From DATCSE01 sp036568605 (lineage in GTDB: Bacteria; Pseudomonadota; Gammaproteobacteria; Burkholderiales; Burkholderiaceae_C): 19,876 nucleotides of DNA. A model generated the notes under the pieces. That model did not search any database. It was not told the DNA's origin and saw only the letters and a list, made by a program, of their open reading frames with translations. The stretch covers positions 1 to 19,876 of the forward strand of contig DATCSE010000022.1 of the NCBI GenBank assembly GCA_036568605.1, read 5' to 3'. Below are positions 6,520 to 14,415 of the stretch, one piece after another. Positions within the stretch are counted from its first letter, which is position 1. Every line of letters begins with the position of its first letter. A program made the position numbers and the translations under genes.

Positions 6520-7197
6520 TCAACGCGCGCCGTCACGTGCGATCACCACCAGCGCGGTCTTGGCCAGGATCTTCATGTCCAGCCACGGCGAGCGGCTGTC
6601 GACATACTGCCGGTCGAGCGCGACGCGCTCGTCATAGGTCGTGTTGTTGCGGCCGCTCACCTGCCACAGGCCGGTCATGCCAGGCAGCACGCTGAGGTAG
6701 TCCCAGCGCACGCGGCCGTAACGCGTCAGCTCGCCGACCGTGATCGGGCGCGGCCCGACCAGCGCCATCTCGCCACGCAGCACGTTGATCAGCTGGGGCA
6801 GCTCGTCGAGACTGGTGCGTCGCAGAAAGTGGCCAATCCGCGTGATGCGCGGATCTTGGGTCAACTTTTGATCGAGCTCCCATTCGGCGCGTGCAGCCGG
6901 GTCGCGCTCGAGCAGCTCGGACAGCATGCGCTGCGAGTCGACGTGCATGCTGCGGAACTTCAAGCAGCGGAACAGCCGCCCGCGCAAGCCGACGCGGTAG
7001 TGGCCGAACAACGCCGGGCCGCCATCGCTGCGCATGATCAGCACGGCGAGCACCAACATCAGGGGCAAAAAGAGGATCAGAAGCACGAGCGCGGCGAGCT
7101 GGTTGATGCGCAGGCGTATGGCGTCGGCCAATGGAGAGCGCGTCGCGGGGTGCGTGAGCGCTCGCATGGCGCAAAGAGAGGCATTGGGTATAGGCAT
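6520..7197 (-). CDS. Priming sugar-phosphate transferase (polyprenyl-phosphate glycosylphosphotransferase)
   Basis: This 225-residue protein belongs to the bacterial sugar transferase (PHPT, ExoY/WbaP C-domain) family. It moves a sugar-1-phosphate from a nucleotide sugar to undecaprenyl phosphate, starting repeat-unit assembly at the inner membrane. One hydrophobic segment (about 33-54) is followed by KFRSM (80-84), the catalytic region SLDELPQLINVLRGEM (129-144), LVGPRP (146-151) and PGMTGLWQVSGR (172-183). It is the short, single-membrane-segment form, without the four-helix N-terminus of WbaP or WcaJ. AAGGAG lies about 8 bases before the ATG at 7197. The GT4 gene starts 31 bases after its stop. 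A sigma-54-like promoter lies just upstream. The sugar transferred cannot be named from sequence. Confidence 0.93.
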   Translation of the reverse strand: MPIPNASLCAMRALTHPATRSPLADAIRLRINQLAALVLLILFLPLMLVLAVLIMRSDGGPALFGHYRVGLRGRLFRCLKFRSMHVDSQRMLSELLERDPAARAEWELDQKLTQDPRITRIGHFLRRTSLDELPQLINVLRGEMALVGPRPITVGELTRYGRVRWDYLSVLPGMTGLWQVSGRNNTTYDERVALDRQYVDSRSPWLDMKILAKTALVVIARDGAR

Positions 7198-7239
7198 GGG
7201 CCTATCTCCTTCGGAGGCAATACAGCAAGCCGCTAGATT

Positions 7240-7256
7240 AGCAATGTGCAGGCCAA
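7240..7256 (-). promoter_or_regulatory. Sigma-54 (RpoN) -24/-12 promoter for the left Eps arm
   Basis: The minus strand reads TTGGCCTGCACATTGCT from 7256 to 7240. Against the RpoN consensus YTGGCACGRNNNTTGCW it matches 11 of 14 defined positions, including both invariant doublets GG and GC with the required 10-base spacing. The expected start near 7230 leaves a leader of about 32 bases containing the Shine-Dalgarno sequence. RpoN promoters need an enhancer-binding activator; none is encoded in this window. Confidence 0.6.
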
Positions 7257-7277
7257 TCTTGTGCGGCGCAACATTGC
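7241..7277. repeat. Inverted repeat in the divergent Eps control region
   Basis: GCAATGT (7241-7247) and ACATTGC (7271-7277) are exact inverted arms whose centres lie 30 bases apart, about three helical turns. The left arm overlaps the -12 element of the sigma-54 promoter. This could be a regulator site serving both divergent Eps units. I could not find a convincing sigma-70 promoter for the rightward operon in 7257-7361. Confidence 0.3.
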
Positions 7278-7361
7278 CTTACGTCGTAACGGTTGTAGCA
7301 GTGCGCTGAAACAGCGACGATTTCAACTTTCGTGCATGACTCTTGCTGTCAAATCGACGCC

Positions 7362-8780
7362 ATGACTCTCTCGCAGATCTTCCTGATCCTCCGTGCACGC
7401 TGGCGTTCTGCCCTCGTGACGTTCATGTTGATCATCGGCGTCGTGGGCGGGGTGACGGCGCTGCTGCCGCGCGCGTACACCGGCAACGGTGCCGTCGTGC
7501 TCGACGTGAAATCACCCGACCCGATCGCCGGCGTCGTGCTGCCCGGCATGGTGGTCTCGAGCTACATGGCGACGCAGGTCGACGTGATGCAGAGCGAGCG
7601 CGTGATCCGGCGCGCGATCCGATCGCTCAAGCTGGACAAGGATGCCGACCTGCGCGCGGTCTGGCAGGAAGTGACCGAAGGCCAGGGCGACTTCGAGACC
7701 TGGCTCACCGGCCGCATCCTGAAGAAGCTCGACGTGAAGCCGGGCAAGGAATCGAATGTGATCTCGGTTGCGTACACCAACCGCGATCCGGTGCTCGCCG
7801 CGAAGACGGCGAACGCCATCGTCAACGCCTACATCGACACCACGCTCGAATTGCGCACCGAGCCGGCGAAGCAGTTCAACGCCCAGTTCGACGAGAGCAC
7901 GAAAGCCTTGCGCGAAGCGCTTGAACAAGCGCAGAGGAAGCTCTCCGAGTTCCAGCAGAAGAATGGCATCACCGTCAGCGACGAGCGGCTGGATGTCGAG
8001 AACGCGCGCCTCAACGAGCTCGCCGCACAGGTCACGCAGGTGCAGTCGGCCGCCAACGAGTCGAGCAGCCGCCAGGCCGAAGCCAGCCGCAAGGGCGAGA
8101 TGCAAGAGGTGCTGACCAACCCGATGATCATGACGCTGACGGCCAGCGTGTCGATGCAGGAAGCGCGGCTGAACGAGCTGTCGCAGCGCCTGGGCGAGCA
8201 GAACCCGCAGATCATCGATCTGCGCGCCAACATCAAGGAGCTGCGCGCGAAGCTGGCCGCCGAGAAGGCGCGCCTGACCAGCACGCTGACCGTCAACAAC
8301 TCGGTCAACCAATCGCGCCTGGGCGCACTGCGCACCGCGATGGAAGAGCAGCGCGCCCGCGTGCTGAAGCTCAAGGCCCAGCGTGACGAAGCGAGCGTGT
8401 TGCAGCGCGACCTCGAGAACGCGCAGCGCGGCTACGACGCCGCGTTCACGAAGCGCAGCCAGAGCAACCTCGAAAGCCAGGCCACGCAGACCAACGTGTC
8501 GGTGATCCAGGTCGCGACGACGCCGGCGTTCCCGTCGTCGCCGCGCATCCTGCTGAACATCGCGATCGGGCTGGTGCTGGGCGTCGCGCTGGCGATCGCG
8601 GTGGCGGTGCTGCGCGAGCGTCGCGACTGGCGGCTGCGCACCGATGCCGACGTGCTCGAAGCGCTGAACCAGCCGCTGCTGGGGGTGCTGCCCGACCGGC
8701 CGCGGCTGCAGTCGCAGGGGCGCACGTTGCGCCTGATGGCGCAGCGCGTGATGAGCCGCCCGAAGCTCATTGGCAGTTGA
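7362..8780 (+). CDS. epsF: EpsF-like polysaccharide chain-length determinant (Wzz/PCP family)
   Basis: This 472-residue polysaccharide co-polymerase is anchored by two membrane segments, near residues 16-36 and 396-418. The N-terminal Wzz signature (LSQIFLILRARW then membrane helix, then YTGNGAVVLDVKSPDP) is clear. The long periplasmic region, about 165-375, is charged, heptad-like and probably coiled coil. LENAQRGYDAAFTKRSQ followed by QTNVSVIQVATTPAFPSSPR matches the G-rich domain found before the second helix in Wzc/EpsF proteins. No kinase domain is fused; the kinase is the next gene. The protein would set polymer length together with the polymerase and kinase. The ATG at 7362 fits the usual MTLSQ start; a GTG 30 bases upstream (7332) is also open. 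Neither has a good ribosome site. Confidence 0.9.
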   Translation: MTLSQIFLILRARWRSALVTFMLIIGVVGGVTALLPRAYTGNGAVVLDVKSPDPIAGVVLPGMVVSSYMATQVDVMQSERVIRRAIRSLKLDKDADLRAVWQEVTEGQGDFETWLTGRILKKLDVKPGKESNVISVAYTNRDPVLAAKTANAIVNAYIDTTLELRTEPAKQFNAQFDESTKALREALEQAQRKLSEFQQKNGITVSDERLDVENARLNELAAQVTQVQSAANESSSRQAEASRKGEMQEVLTNPMIMTLTASVSMQEARLNELSQRLGEQNPQIIDLRANIKELRAKLAAEKARLTSTLTVNNSVNQSRLGALRTAMEEQRARVLKLKAQRDEASVLQRDLENAQRGYDAAFTKRSQSNLESQATQTNVSVIQVATTPAFPSSPRILLNIAIGLVLGVALAIAVAVLRERRDWRLRTDADVLEALNQPLLGVLPDRPRLQSQGRTLRLMAQRVMSRPKLIGS

Positions 8781-8804
8781 AGAATCAAGAAACGAGCATC
8801 GACC

Positions 8805-9734
8805 ATGTTGCGTCCGCGCACTACCGATTTGAAGGCCGTGCCCCCTGCATCCCCAGGGTCCGACAACACCGACGACGCGACACCGCGCGACGAGCAGGTG
8901 CTGGACCGCTCGCTCGGCAGCTTCCTGCGCCAGGTCCGCCGCCTGACCGATGCGCAGATCGACAAGATCGTTGCGCATCAGCGGTCGAACCAGATGCGCT
9001 TCGGCGAAGCGGCGGTCGATCTCGGCCTCGCGTCGCGCGACGACGTGCTGTGGGCGCTGTCGCAGCAGTTCCACTACCCCTACGCGCCCGATGAAGGCGC
9101 CGGATTCAATCCCGAGCTGGTCGCCGCGGTCGACCCGTTCAACACGCAGGCCGAGGCGATGCGCGGCATCCGCAGCCAGCTGCTGCTGGGCCCGCTGGCC
9201 GCCGATCGGCCGCGCCGCGCGCTCGCGGTGCTGAGCCCGAACGTCGGCGACGGCAAGAGCTTCTTCGCGGCCAACCTCGCGATCGTGTTCAGCCAGCTCG
9301 GCGAGAAGACGCTGTTGATCGACGGCGACATGCGCACGCCGCGCCAGCACGAGCTCTTCCGCGTCTCGAACGAGGCCGGGCTCTCGGGCATCCTGTCGGG
9401 CCGCGCCGAGTCGAACGTGATCCACATGGTGCGCGACCTGCCCAGCCTGTTCGTGCTGCCGGTCGGCACGCTGCCGCCAAATCCACTCGAGCTTCTGCAG
9501 CGCCAGGCCTTCGCGATGCTGCTGAAGGAGCTGCTGAACAAGTTCGATCACGTGATCGTCGACACGCCGGCGAGCTCGCACGGCGCCGATTCGCGCGTCG
9601 CGGCCGCGCAGTGCGGTGTCGCGATGGTGATCGGCCGCCGGACCCGGAGCCGGATGCGCGACGTGCACGGATTGATTGCCGAACTGGGTCGCGGCCCGGC
9701 GCAGTTCGCCGGGGTTGTGATCAATGAGCATTGA
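8805..9734 (+). CDS. epsG: EpsG-like BY-kinase (chain-length tyrosine kinase) with MshEN-like N-terminus
   Basis: This 309-residue cytoplasmic ATPase would partner EpsF. The P-loop is SPNVGDGKS (144-152), Walker A' is LLIDGDMRTPR (170-180) and Walker B is VIVDTPA (250-256), the order typical of bacterial tyrosine kinases and MinD-like proteins. Residues 47-95 look like the MshEN/type-II-secretion-ATPase N-domain: LTDAQIDKIVAHQ, then RFGEAAVDLG (65-74) with ALSQQ (84-88) and YPY. The only tyrosines in the protein are Y91 and Y93. The C-terminal tyrosine cluster that BY-kinases autophosphorylate is absent, so it may act as an ATPase switch. The gene starts 24 bases after epsF and overlaps the next gene by 11 bases, which implies translational coupling. 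Confidence 0.88.
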   Translation: MLRPRTTDLKAVPPASPGSDNTDDATPRDEQVLDRSLGSFLRQVRRLTDAQIDKIVAHQRSNQMRFGEAAVDLGLASRDDVLWALSQQFHYPYAPDEGAGFNPELVAAVDPFNTQAEAMRGIRSQLLLGPLAADRPRRALAVLSPNVGDGKSFFAANLAIVFSQLGEKTLLIDGDMRTPRQHELFRVSNEAGLSGILSGRAESNVIHMVRDLPSLFVLPVGTLPPNPLELLQRQAFAMLLKELLNKFDHVIVDTPASSHGADSRVAAAQCGVAMVIGRRTRSRMRDVHGLIAELGRGPAQFAGVVINEH

Positions 9735-10821
9735 CGACGCCAAGACTGCCGGCGCCGCACCTGCCGCCTCCGCGCCTCCTTCGGTCCTGGTCGTCATCCC
9801 CTGCTTGAACGAAGCGCGCACGCTCGAAGGCGTGCTGCGCGAGCTGGGCGAAGACCTGCCGGCGGACGGCGACGTGCAGTTCGTCGTCGCCGATGGCGGC
9901 AGCACCGACGGGACCGTCGAGCTCGCGCAGCGGCTGGCGACGCAGGATTTCGCCACGGGCCCGGCACGCCTGCATGTGCTGCACAACCCGCGGCGCATCC
10001 AGAGCGCGGCAGTCAACCTGGCAGCGCGCGAGCTCGGCCAGCGTGCCGACGTGCTGGTGCGCTGCGATGCCCACGCGCATTACCCGCGCGGCTTCATCGC
10101 AAGCCTGCTCGCGACGCTGGACCGCACCGGCTGCGATGCGGTTGTCGTGCCGATGGATACGCATGGCACGGGTTGCTTCCAGAAGGCGGTCGCCTGGGTC
10201 TCGAACACCTGGGCCGGCACCGGCGGCTCGGCGCATCGGGGCGGGAAGCTCAGCGGGTACGTCGATCACGGCCACCATGCGGCGTTCCGGATGGCGTCGT
10301 TCCGCCGCGCCGGCGGCTACGACGAGAGCTTCACGCACAACGAGGACGCCGAGCTCGACTGCCGCCAGCGCGGCCTGGGCAGCCGCATCTACCTCGATGC
10401 GGCGATCCGCCTGCGCTACTCGCCGCGCGCGACGCCGTGGGCGCTGGCGCGCCAGTACTTCTTCTACGGCCGCGGCCGCTCGCGTACCGTGCGGCGCCAT
10501 CCGGGTTCGATGCGCGCGCGCCAGCTCGCGCTGCCGCTGAACCTCGCACTGTGTCTGCTGGCCGTGCTGCTTGCCGCCTGGCAGCCGTGGCTGCTCGCGT
10601 GGCCGCTCGCCTATCTGTCGGCGCTCGCGTTGACCTCGCTGGCGATCGCCTGGCAGCAGCGTTCGGTCTGCGGCCTGTGGGCCGGGCCGGCGGCCGGGCT
10701 GATGCATGTTGCCTGGGCGATGGGTTTCTACGCCGGCCTGGCGACAACGCGCGAATCGCCCTGGCAGCGAATGCATGCCACACCGCTGGTGCACGACACC
10801 GGCAACGGAGCCGCCGGATGA
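9724..10821 (+). CDS. ExoA-like GT2 glycosyltransferase
   Basis: This 365-residue membrane-associated enzyme resembles ExoA of succinoglycan synthesis. The GT-A fold starts with VLVVIPCLNEARTLEGVL and VADGGSTDGT (55-64). The metal-binding motif is CDAHAHYP (114-121), with Asp115 and His117, as in ExoA-type proteins. GYDESFTHNEDAELDCR (198-214) provides the catalytic acidic pair, and QYFFYGRGR (244-252) lies in the Q-rich acceptor region. Two or three hydrophobic segments near residues 268-340 anchor the C-terminus. Known ExoA adds glucose to a lipid-linked intermediate; the substrate here is not established. The start at 9724 overlaps the kinase gene by 11 bases, and its stop overlaps the next start as ATGA. 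Confidence 0.9.
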   Translation: MSIDDAKTAGAAPAASAPPSVLVVIPCLNEARTLEGVLRELGEDLPADGDVQFVVADGGSTDGTVELAQRLATQDFATGPARLHVLHNPRRIQSAAVNLAARELGQRADVLVRCDAHAHYPRGFIASLLATLDRTGCDAVVVPMDTHGTGCFQKAVAWVSNTWAGTGGSAHRGGKLSGYVDHGHHAAFRMASFRRAGGYDESFTHNEDAELDCRQRGLGSRIYLDAAIRLRYSPRATPWALARQYFFYGRGRSRTVRRHPGSMRARQLALPLNLALCLLAVLLAAWQPWLLAWPLAYLSALALTSLAIAWQQRSVCGLWAGPAAGLMHVAWAMGFYAGLATTRESPWQRMHATPLVHDTGNGAAG

Positions 10822-12002
10822 CGACCCCGCCCAGCCGCCTCGACGTGCTGCTGGTGGACCCGTCGCTGTTCACCGCCCCCTACGACGCCGCGCTGACCGA
10901 CGGCCTGATTGCCGCCGGCGTCGAGCCGACGTGGGCCACGCGGCCGACGCGCCGCGGCGACCGCCAGGAGCTCCCGCCGGCGCGCACCGACGCGTTCTTC
11001 TATCGCCGCACCGAAGAAGCCGCATGGCTGCCCGGCGCGCTCAAGCCCATCGCCAAGGGCATCGCCCACCTCGCCGGCCTCGCGACGCTGCTGCGCAAGG
11101 TGCGGACGATGCGGCCCGATGTCGTGCACGTGCAGTGGATCGTCGTGCCGCCGCTGGACGTGCTCGCGATGGCGCTGCTGCGCCGCTGGCGCCCGCTGGT
11201 GCTGACGGTGCACGACACGGTGCCGTTCAACGGCCAGAAGATGTCGCTGATGCAGCGCCTGGGCCACGACTGGCCGACCCGGCTCGCGCACAAGCTGGTC
11301 GTGCACACGCGCTCGGGCCGCCAGGCGCTGATCGCGCGCGGCGTGCCGGCCGAGAAGATCGCGGTGATCCCGCACGGCCCGCTGCGCCTCGCGGTGCCGA
11401 CACCGCCGCCCGCGGCCGAGCGCGACCCGCGTTGGACTTTCGTGCTGTTCGGCGAGGTCAAGCCGTACAAAGGATTGGACGTGCTGATCGACGCGTACGC
11501 GGCGCTGCCGGCCGAGCTGCAGCAGCGGGCGCTCGTGATCGTGGCCGGCCGCCCGCGCATGGACGTCGCGCCGCTGCTCGAACGCATCGCGGCGTTGGGG
11601 CTGACGCCGCATTTCGACCTGCGCCTGCAACGCCAGTCCGACGAGCAGATGGCCGCGCTGTTCGCGCAGGCCGACTGTTTCGTGTTCCCGTACCGGCAGA
11701 TCGACGCGAGCGGCGTGTACTTCCTCGTCAAGTCGTTCGGCGCGTGGCTGATCGCGAGCCGCGTCGGCATCTTCGCCGACGAGATCGAACACGGCGTCGA
11801 CGGCGCGCTCGTTCCGAGCGAAGACGCCGCCGCGCTGACGCTCGCGCTGCGCGACGCGATCGAACGCCGCCCGCCGCGCCGGCCCATGGCGCTGGCCGAC
11901 TCGTGGTCGGGCATCGGCCAGGCGACACGCGCGCTGTATCAGCAAGCGATGGCCGAGCACGACGGGCAGCTGCGGCTGCGCGAGCGTCGCGCGGCCGGTT
12001 AG
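10818..12002 (+). CDS. GT4-family glycosyltransferase (Eps right arm)
   Basis: This 394-residue GT-B enzyme has an N-terminal domain with DVLLVDPSLFTAPYD, VVHVQW (102-107), LVLTVHDTVPF (127-137) and VVHTRSGRQAL. The C-terminal domain contains FGEVKPYKGLDVLI (211-224) and VIPHGPL (183-189). Its nucleotide-binding segment is PYRQIDASGVYFLVKSFG (291-308): the standard E-x7-E is replaced by the Asp-x-SG form seen in one GT4 subgroup, and the second acidic position is a Lys. It probably transfers one hexose of the repeat unit; specificity is unknown. The ATG at 10818 overlaps the previous stop (ATGA), so the start is secure. It ends 14 bases before the GH16 gene. Confidence 0.88.
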   Translation: MTTPPSRLDVLLVDPSLFTAPYDAALTDGLIAAGVEPTWATRPTRRGDRQELPPARTDAFFYRRTEEAAWLPGALKPIAKGIAHLAGLATLLRKVRTMRPDVVHVQWIVVPPLDVLAMALLRRWRPLVLTVHDTVPFNGQKMSLMQRLGHDWPTRLAHKLVVHTRSGRQALIARGVPAEKIAVIPHGPLRLAVPTPPPAAERDPRWTFVLFGEVKPYKGLDVLIDAYAALPAELQQRALVIVAGRPRMDVAPLLERIAALGLTPHFDLRLQRQSDEQMAALFAQADCFVFPYRQIDASGVYFLVKSFGAWLIASRVGIFADEIEHGVDGALVPSEDAAALTLALRDAIERRPPRRPMALADSWSGIGQATRALYQQAMAEHDGQLRLRERRAAG

Positions 12003-12016
12003 GGCCTGTCAACGCC

Positions 12017-12943
12017 ATGGCATCCCCTCATCGCCCGTCCCGCCCGCAGCGCCGCCGCGTGCTGCAGCAGCTGGCGCGCTCGGCCGGCGGACTGCTGGTC
12101 GCCGGATGGAATGCGCCCGGCTTCGCGGCGACGTCGTCCGCGGTGCCCCTGCCCGCGCCGATCCGCGACAAGGACTACCGGCTGGTCCAGAACTGGGACT
12201 TCGGCAGCACGATCACGAACGACCGCCAGCTGCGCGACGCGTTCTACACGCGCTACATCTTCGACAACGGCAAGCTCGACAAGCTCAACGACGAGTGGCA
12301 GCGCTTTCGCGACAACGACAACCACCAGTTCCGCGACGGCTCGCTGGTGCTGGTCGCGCGCCCCACGCCCGGCGCCGAAGCGGCGCTGGCCAGCGGCAAG
12401 ATCGAAAGCGGCATGCTGCGCTCGAAGTGGTCCGGGCAGTACGGCTACTTCGAGTGCCGCATGAAGGTGCCGCCGGGTCGCGGCATGTGGCCGGCGTTCT
12501 GGCTGAACCCGGAAGACAAGGTCTGGCCGCCCGAGATCGACATCGTCGAGATCGTCAACAACGGCCGCGACACGACCCGCAACAGCTTCCACTTTGTACA
12601 CGGCGGCGATCCGCCGAGCGGCAAGGTCGTGACCTCGCGGCTGAACAACAACAAGACCTACAAGCCGGGCTTCGACTATGCCGACGACTTCCACACCTTC
12701 GCAGTGGAGTGGACGGCGGATCGCACGCGCCATTTCGTCGACGACGTGCTGGTCGTCGAGCGCGAGTTCCGCTGGGTCCACAAGAACGGCAATGACGCGG
12801 GGCCGGCGCACGTGCTCGTGAACCTTGCGGTCGGCGGCGGCTGGCCCGGTGCGCCGGCCGCGGACGCGCTGCCGGCCGAGCTGCGCGTGCGCTACATCCG
12901 CGTTTGGCAACAACAGCAACCATCGCCGCAGCAACCGTCATGA
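12017..12943 (+). CDS. Tat-exported glycoside hydrolase family 16
   Basis: This 308-residue secreted glycanase begins with a twin-arginine signal: QRRRVLQQLA (11-20), then a hydrophobic stretch to about residue 38 (GLLVAGWNAPGFAA). The mature part is a GH16 jelly-roll. WDFGS starts the barrel, GYFECRMKVPPGRGMWPAFWL (143-163) is the classic run-in, and EIDIVE (173-178) holds nucleophile Glu173, Asp175 and acid/base Glu178 in the beta-bulge form. HTFAVEW and LAVGGGWPG follow. GH16 enzymes cut beta-1,3 or beta-1,4 links in glucans and galactans. Placement inside the Eps operon suggests it trims or releases this polysaccharide. Tat export implies folding in the cytoplasm first. Its stop overlaps the polymerase start (ATGA). 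Confidence 0.93.
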   Translation: MASPHRPSRPQRRRVLQQLARSAGGLLVAGWNAPGFAATSSAVPLPAPIRDKDYRLVQNWDFGSTITNDRQLRDAFYTRYIFDNGKLDKLNDEWQRFRDNDNHQFRDGSLVLVARPTPGAEAALASGKIESGMLRSKWSGQYGYFECRMKVPPGRGMWPAFWLNPEDKVWPPEIDIVEIVNNGRDTTRNSFHFVHGGDPPSGKVVTSRLNNNKTYKPGFDYADDFHTFAVEWTADRTRHFVDDVLVVEREFRWVHKNGNDAGPAHVLVNLAVGGGWPGAPAADALPAELRVRYIRVWQQQQPSPQQPS

Positions 12944-14415
12944 AGCTGACGCAGCCGCGCGCGCTGTGGCGCATACCGCCGTCCTGGGAGCGAGATGCCG
13001 CGAAACGCGCGCGCGCGGCCGGCTACGAGCCGGTGTTCGACACGACGAGCATCAGCGATGCGGTCGAAGTGGCGCCGTCCGCCGAGGCGCGCATGCCCGG
13101 CCTGCTGAAGGCGGCGTTCATCTTCGCGCTGCTGTCGCTGACCGTGCTCGAGCGCTTCGGCCTGCGCCTCAGCGAGCTGTACTCGGTCAACCCGGCGGTG
13201 TTCGCGATGGCCGGGATGCTGCTCGCCGCGTTGATCTCGCACAACCTGCGCCTGTCGCCCTTCGGCTCGCTGATGTACATCGCGGTGTTCGCGGTGGTGG
13301 GAGGCAGTTTCGCGGTCAACGCCGCGCTCAGCGGCAAGCAGCTCGTGTCGCTGGGCTCGATGGGGCTGCTGATCGTGATGTACGCGCCGTTCGCGTTCAC
13401 GCTGCGCCCGGCGACCGCGAACCTCGCCACGTGGCGCTGGGCGCTGAACTGCTACGTGATGTTCGCGGTCTTCCTGGCGGTCTGCGGGGTGCTGCAGTTC
13501 TATGCGCAGTTCGCCTTCAAGCCGCCCTGGCTGTTCGACTACACCCCGATGCTGCCGGCGGCGATCCGCGCCTCGGGCACCTACAACACGACCAACGCGG
13601 CCGGTGCGCTCGGCCTGATCAAGGCCAACGGCTTCTTCCTGCGCGAAGCCTCGGGCTTCTCGTTCCAGATGGCGTTCGCGCTGCTGTGCGAGTGGTCGAC
13701 GCGGCGCCGCAAATGGGTGCTCGCGCCGCTGCTGCTCGGGCTGGTCGTCTCGTACTCCGGCTCCGGCTTGCTGGCGCTCGCGGTCGCGATGCTGTTCCCG
13801 CTCGGCCAGCGCACCGTCGTGCGCCTGTTCGTCGCCGGCGTCTCGATCGGCGTGATCGTGCTGACGCTGGGCGACGTGCTGAATCTCGACTACACGATCA
13901 ACCGCATCGGCGAGTTCAGCTCGACCAAGAGCAGCGCGTACTGCCGCTTCATCTCGCCGGCCGTGCTGATCGCCGAGCAGATCGACTCCGACCCGTGGAG
14001 CGTCTTCCTCGGCCATGGTCCGGGCGTAACGCAGAAGATGTTCTCGGCCTGCGAGACGACCTACGGTAAGGTCATCATCGAATACGGCCTGCTGGGCGCG
14101 CTCGCGATCGGCGGCCTGGTGTTCGGCGCGATCCACCGCCGCTGGATCCCGGTGCGCATCCGCGCCGCGCTGACCGTGCAGTGGCTGCTGCTGGGCGGCA
14201 ATCTGCTGACGCCGGAATCGCTGCTGCTGATCCTCTACATCTGCGGCTGGTGGCCGGAGCGGCAGACCGATGCCAAGGAAGAACGCCCCGACCCGTTCCG
14301 GCGCCAGGAGCCGTGGGCGCCGGAGCGCGCCACCCCGTGGAAACTGCCGGCCGCCGGCCCCCAACCGATGTCGACCCGACCGATGTACACGCATGACGGC
14401 GGAGGGCTGCGATGA
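12940..14415 (+). CDS. Wzy/O-antigen-ligase-like polysaccharide polymerase
   Basis: This 491-residue multi-pass membrane protein has about ten hydrophobic segments starting near residue 53, after a charged cytoplasmic N-tail (PPSWERDAAKRARA). Segments such as AFIFALLSLTVL, AVFAMAGMLLAALI and LLLGLVVSYSGSGLLALAVAML fit a Wzy_C-type protein. The conserved periplasmic-loop motif is FLGHGPG, followed by a Cys-bearing stretch (FSACETTYGKVIIEYGLLGALA). It would join lipid-linked repeat units in the periplasm. Sequence alone does not separate a polymerase from a ligase; the Eps operon context favours polymerase. The hydrophilic C-tail (about 50 residues, Pro and Arg rich) is unusual. Both ends overlap their neighbours by four bases, which fixes the start at 12940. 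Confidence 0.85.
   Translation: MKLTQPRALWRIPPSWERDAAKRARAAGYEPVFDTTSISDAVEVAPSAEARMPGLLKAAFIFALLSLTVLERFGLRLSELYSVNPAVFAMAGMLLAALISHNLRLSPFGSLMYIAVFAVVGGSFAVNAALSGKQLVSLGSMGLLIVMYAPFAFTLRPATANLATWRWALNCYVMFAVFLAVCGVLQFYAQFAFKPPWLFDYTPMLPAAIRASGTYNTTNAAGALGLIKANGFFLREASGFSFQMAFALLCEWSTRRRKWVLAPLLLGLVVSYSGSGLLALAVAMLFPLGQRTVVRLFVAGVSIGVIVLTLGDVLNLDYTINRIGEFSSTKSSAYCRFISPAVLIAEQIDSDPWSVFLGHGPGVTQKMFSACETTYGKVIIEYGLLGALAIGGLVFGAIHRRWIPVRIRAALTVQWLLLGGNLLTPESLLLILYICGWWPERQTDAKEERPDPFRRQEPWAPERATPWKLPAAGPQPMSTRPMYTHDGGGLR

Noticed and set aside
6489..6536. GTG start at 6536 for the left-arm GT4 enzyme
   Set aside because: It overlaps the preceding gene by 17 bases and adds a 16-residue Arg-rich leader without homology; the ATG at 6488 has an AGGGA ribosome site.
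7289..7305. Second GG-N10-GC pattern on the plus strand that could be a sigma-54 promoter for the right Eps arm
   Set aside because: Only the GG and GC doublets and two other positions match the consensus; this is expected by chance.
7512..10016. Very long open frame (834 codons) on the minus strand opposite epsF, epsG and part of the ExoA-like gene
   Set aside because: It is antisense to three well-supported genes, is low-complexity (Arg, His, Gln, Ala rich) and shows no domain. It reflects stop-codon scarcity in GC-rich DNA.
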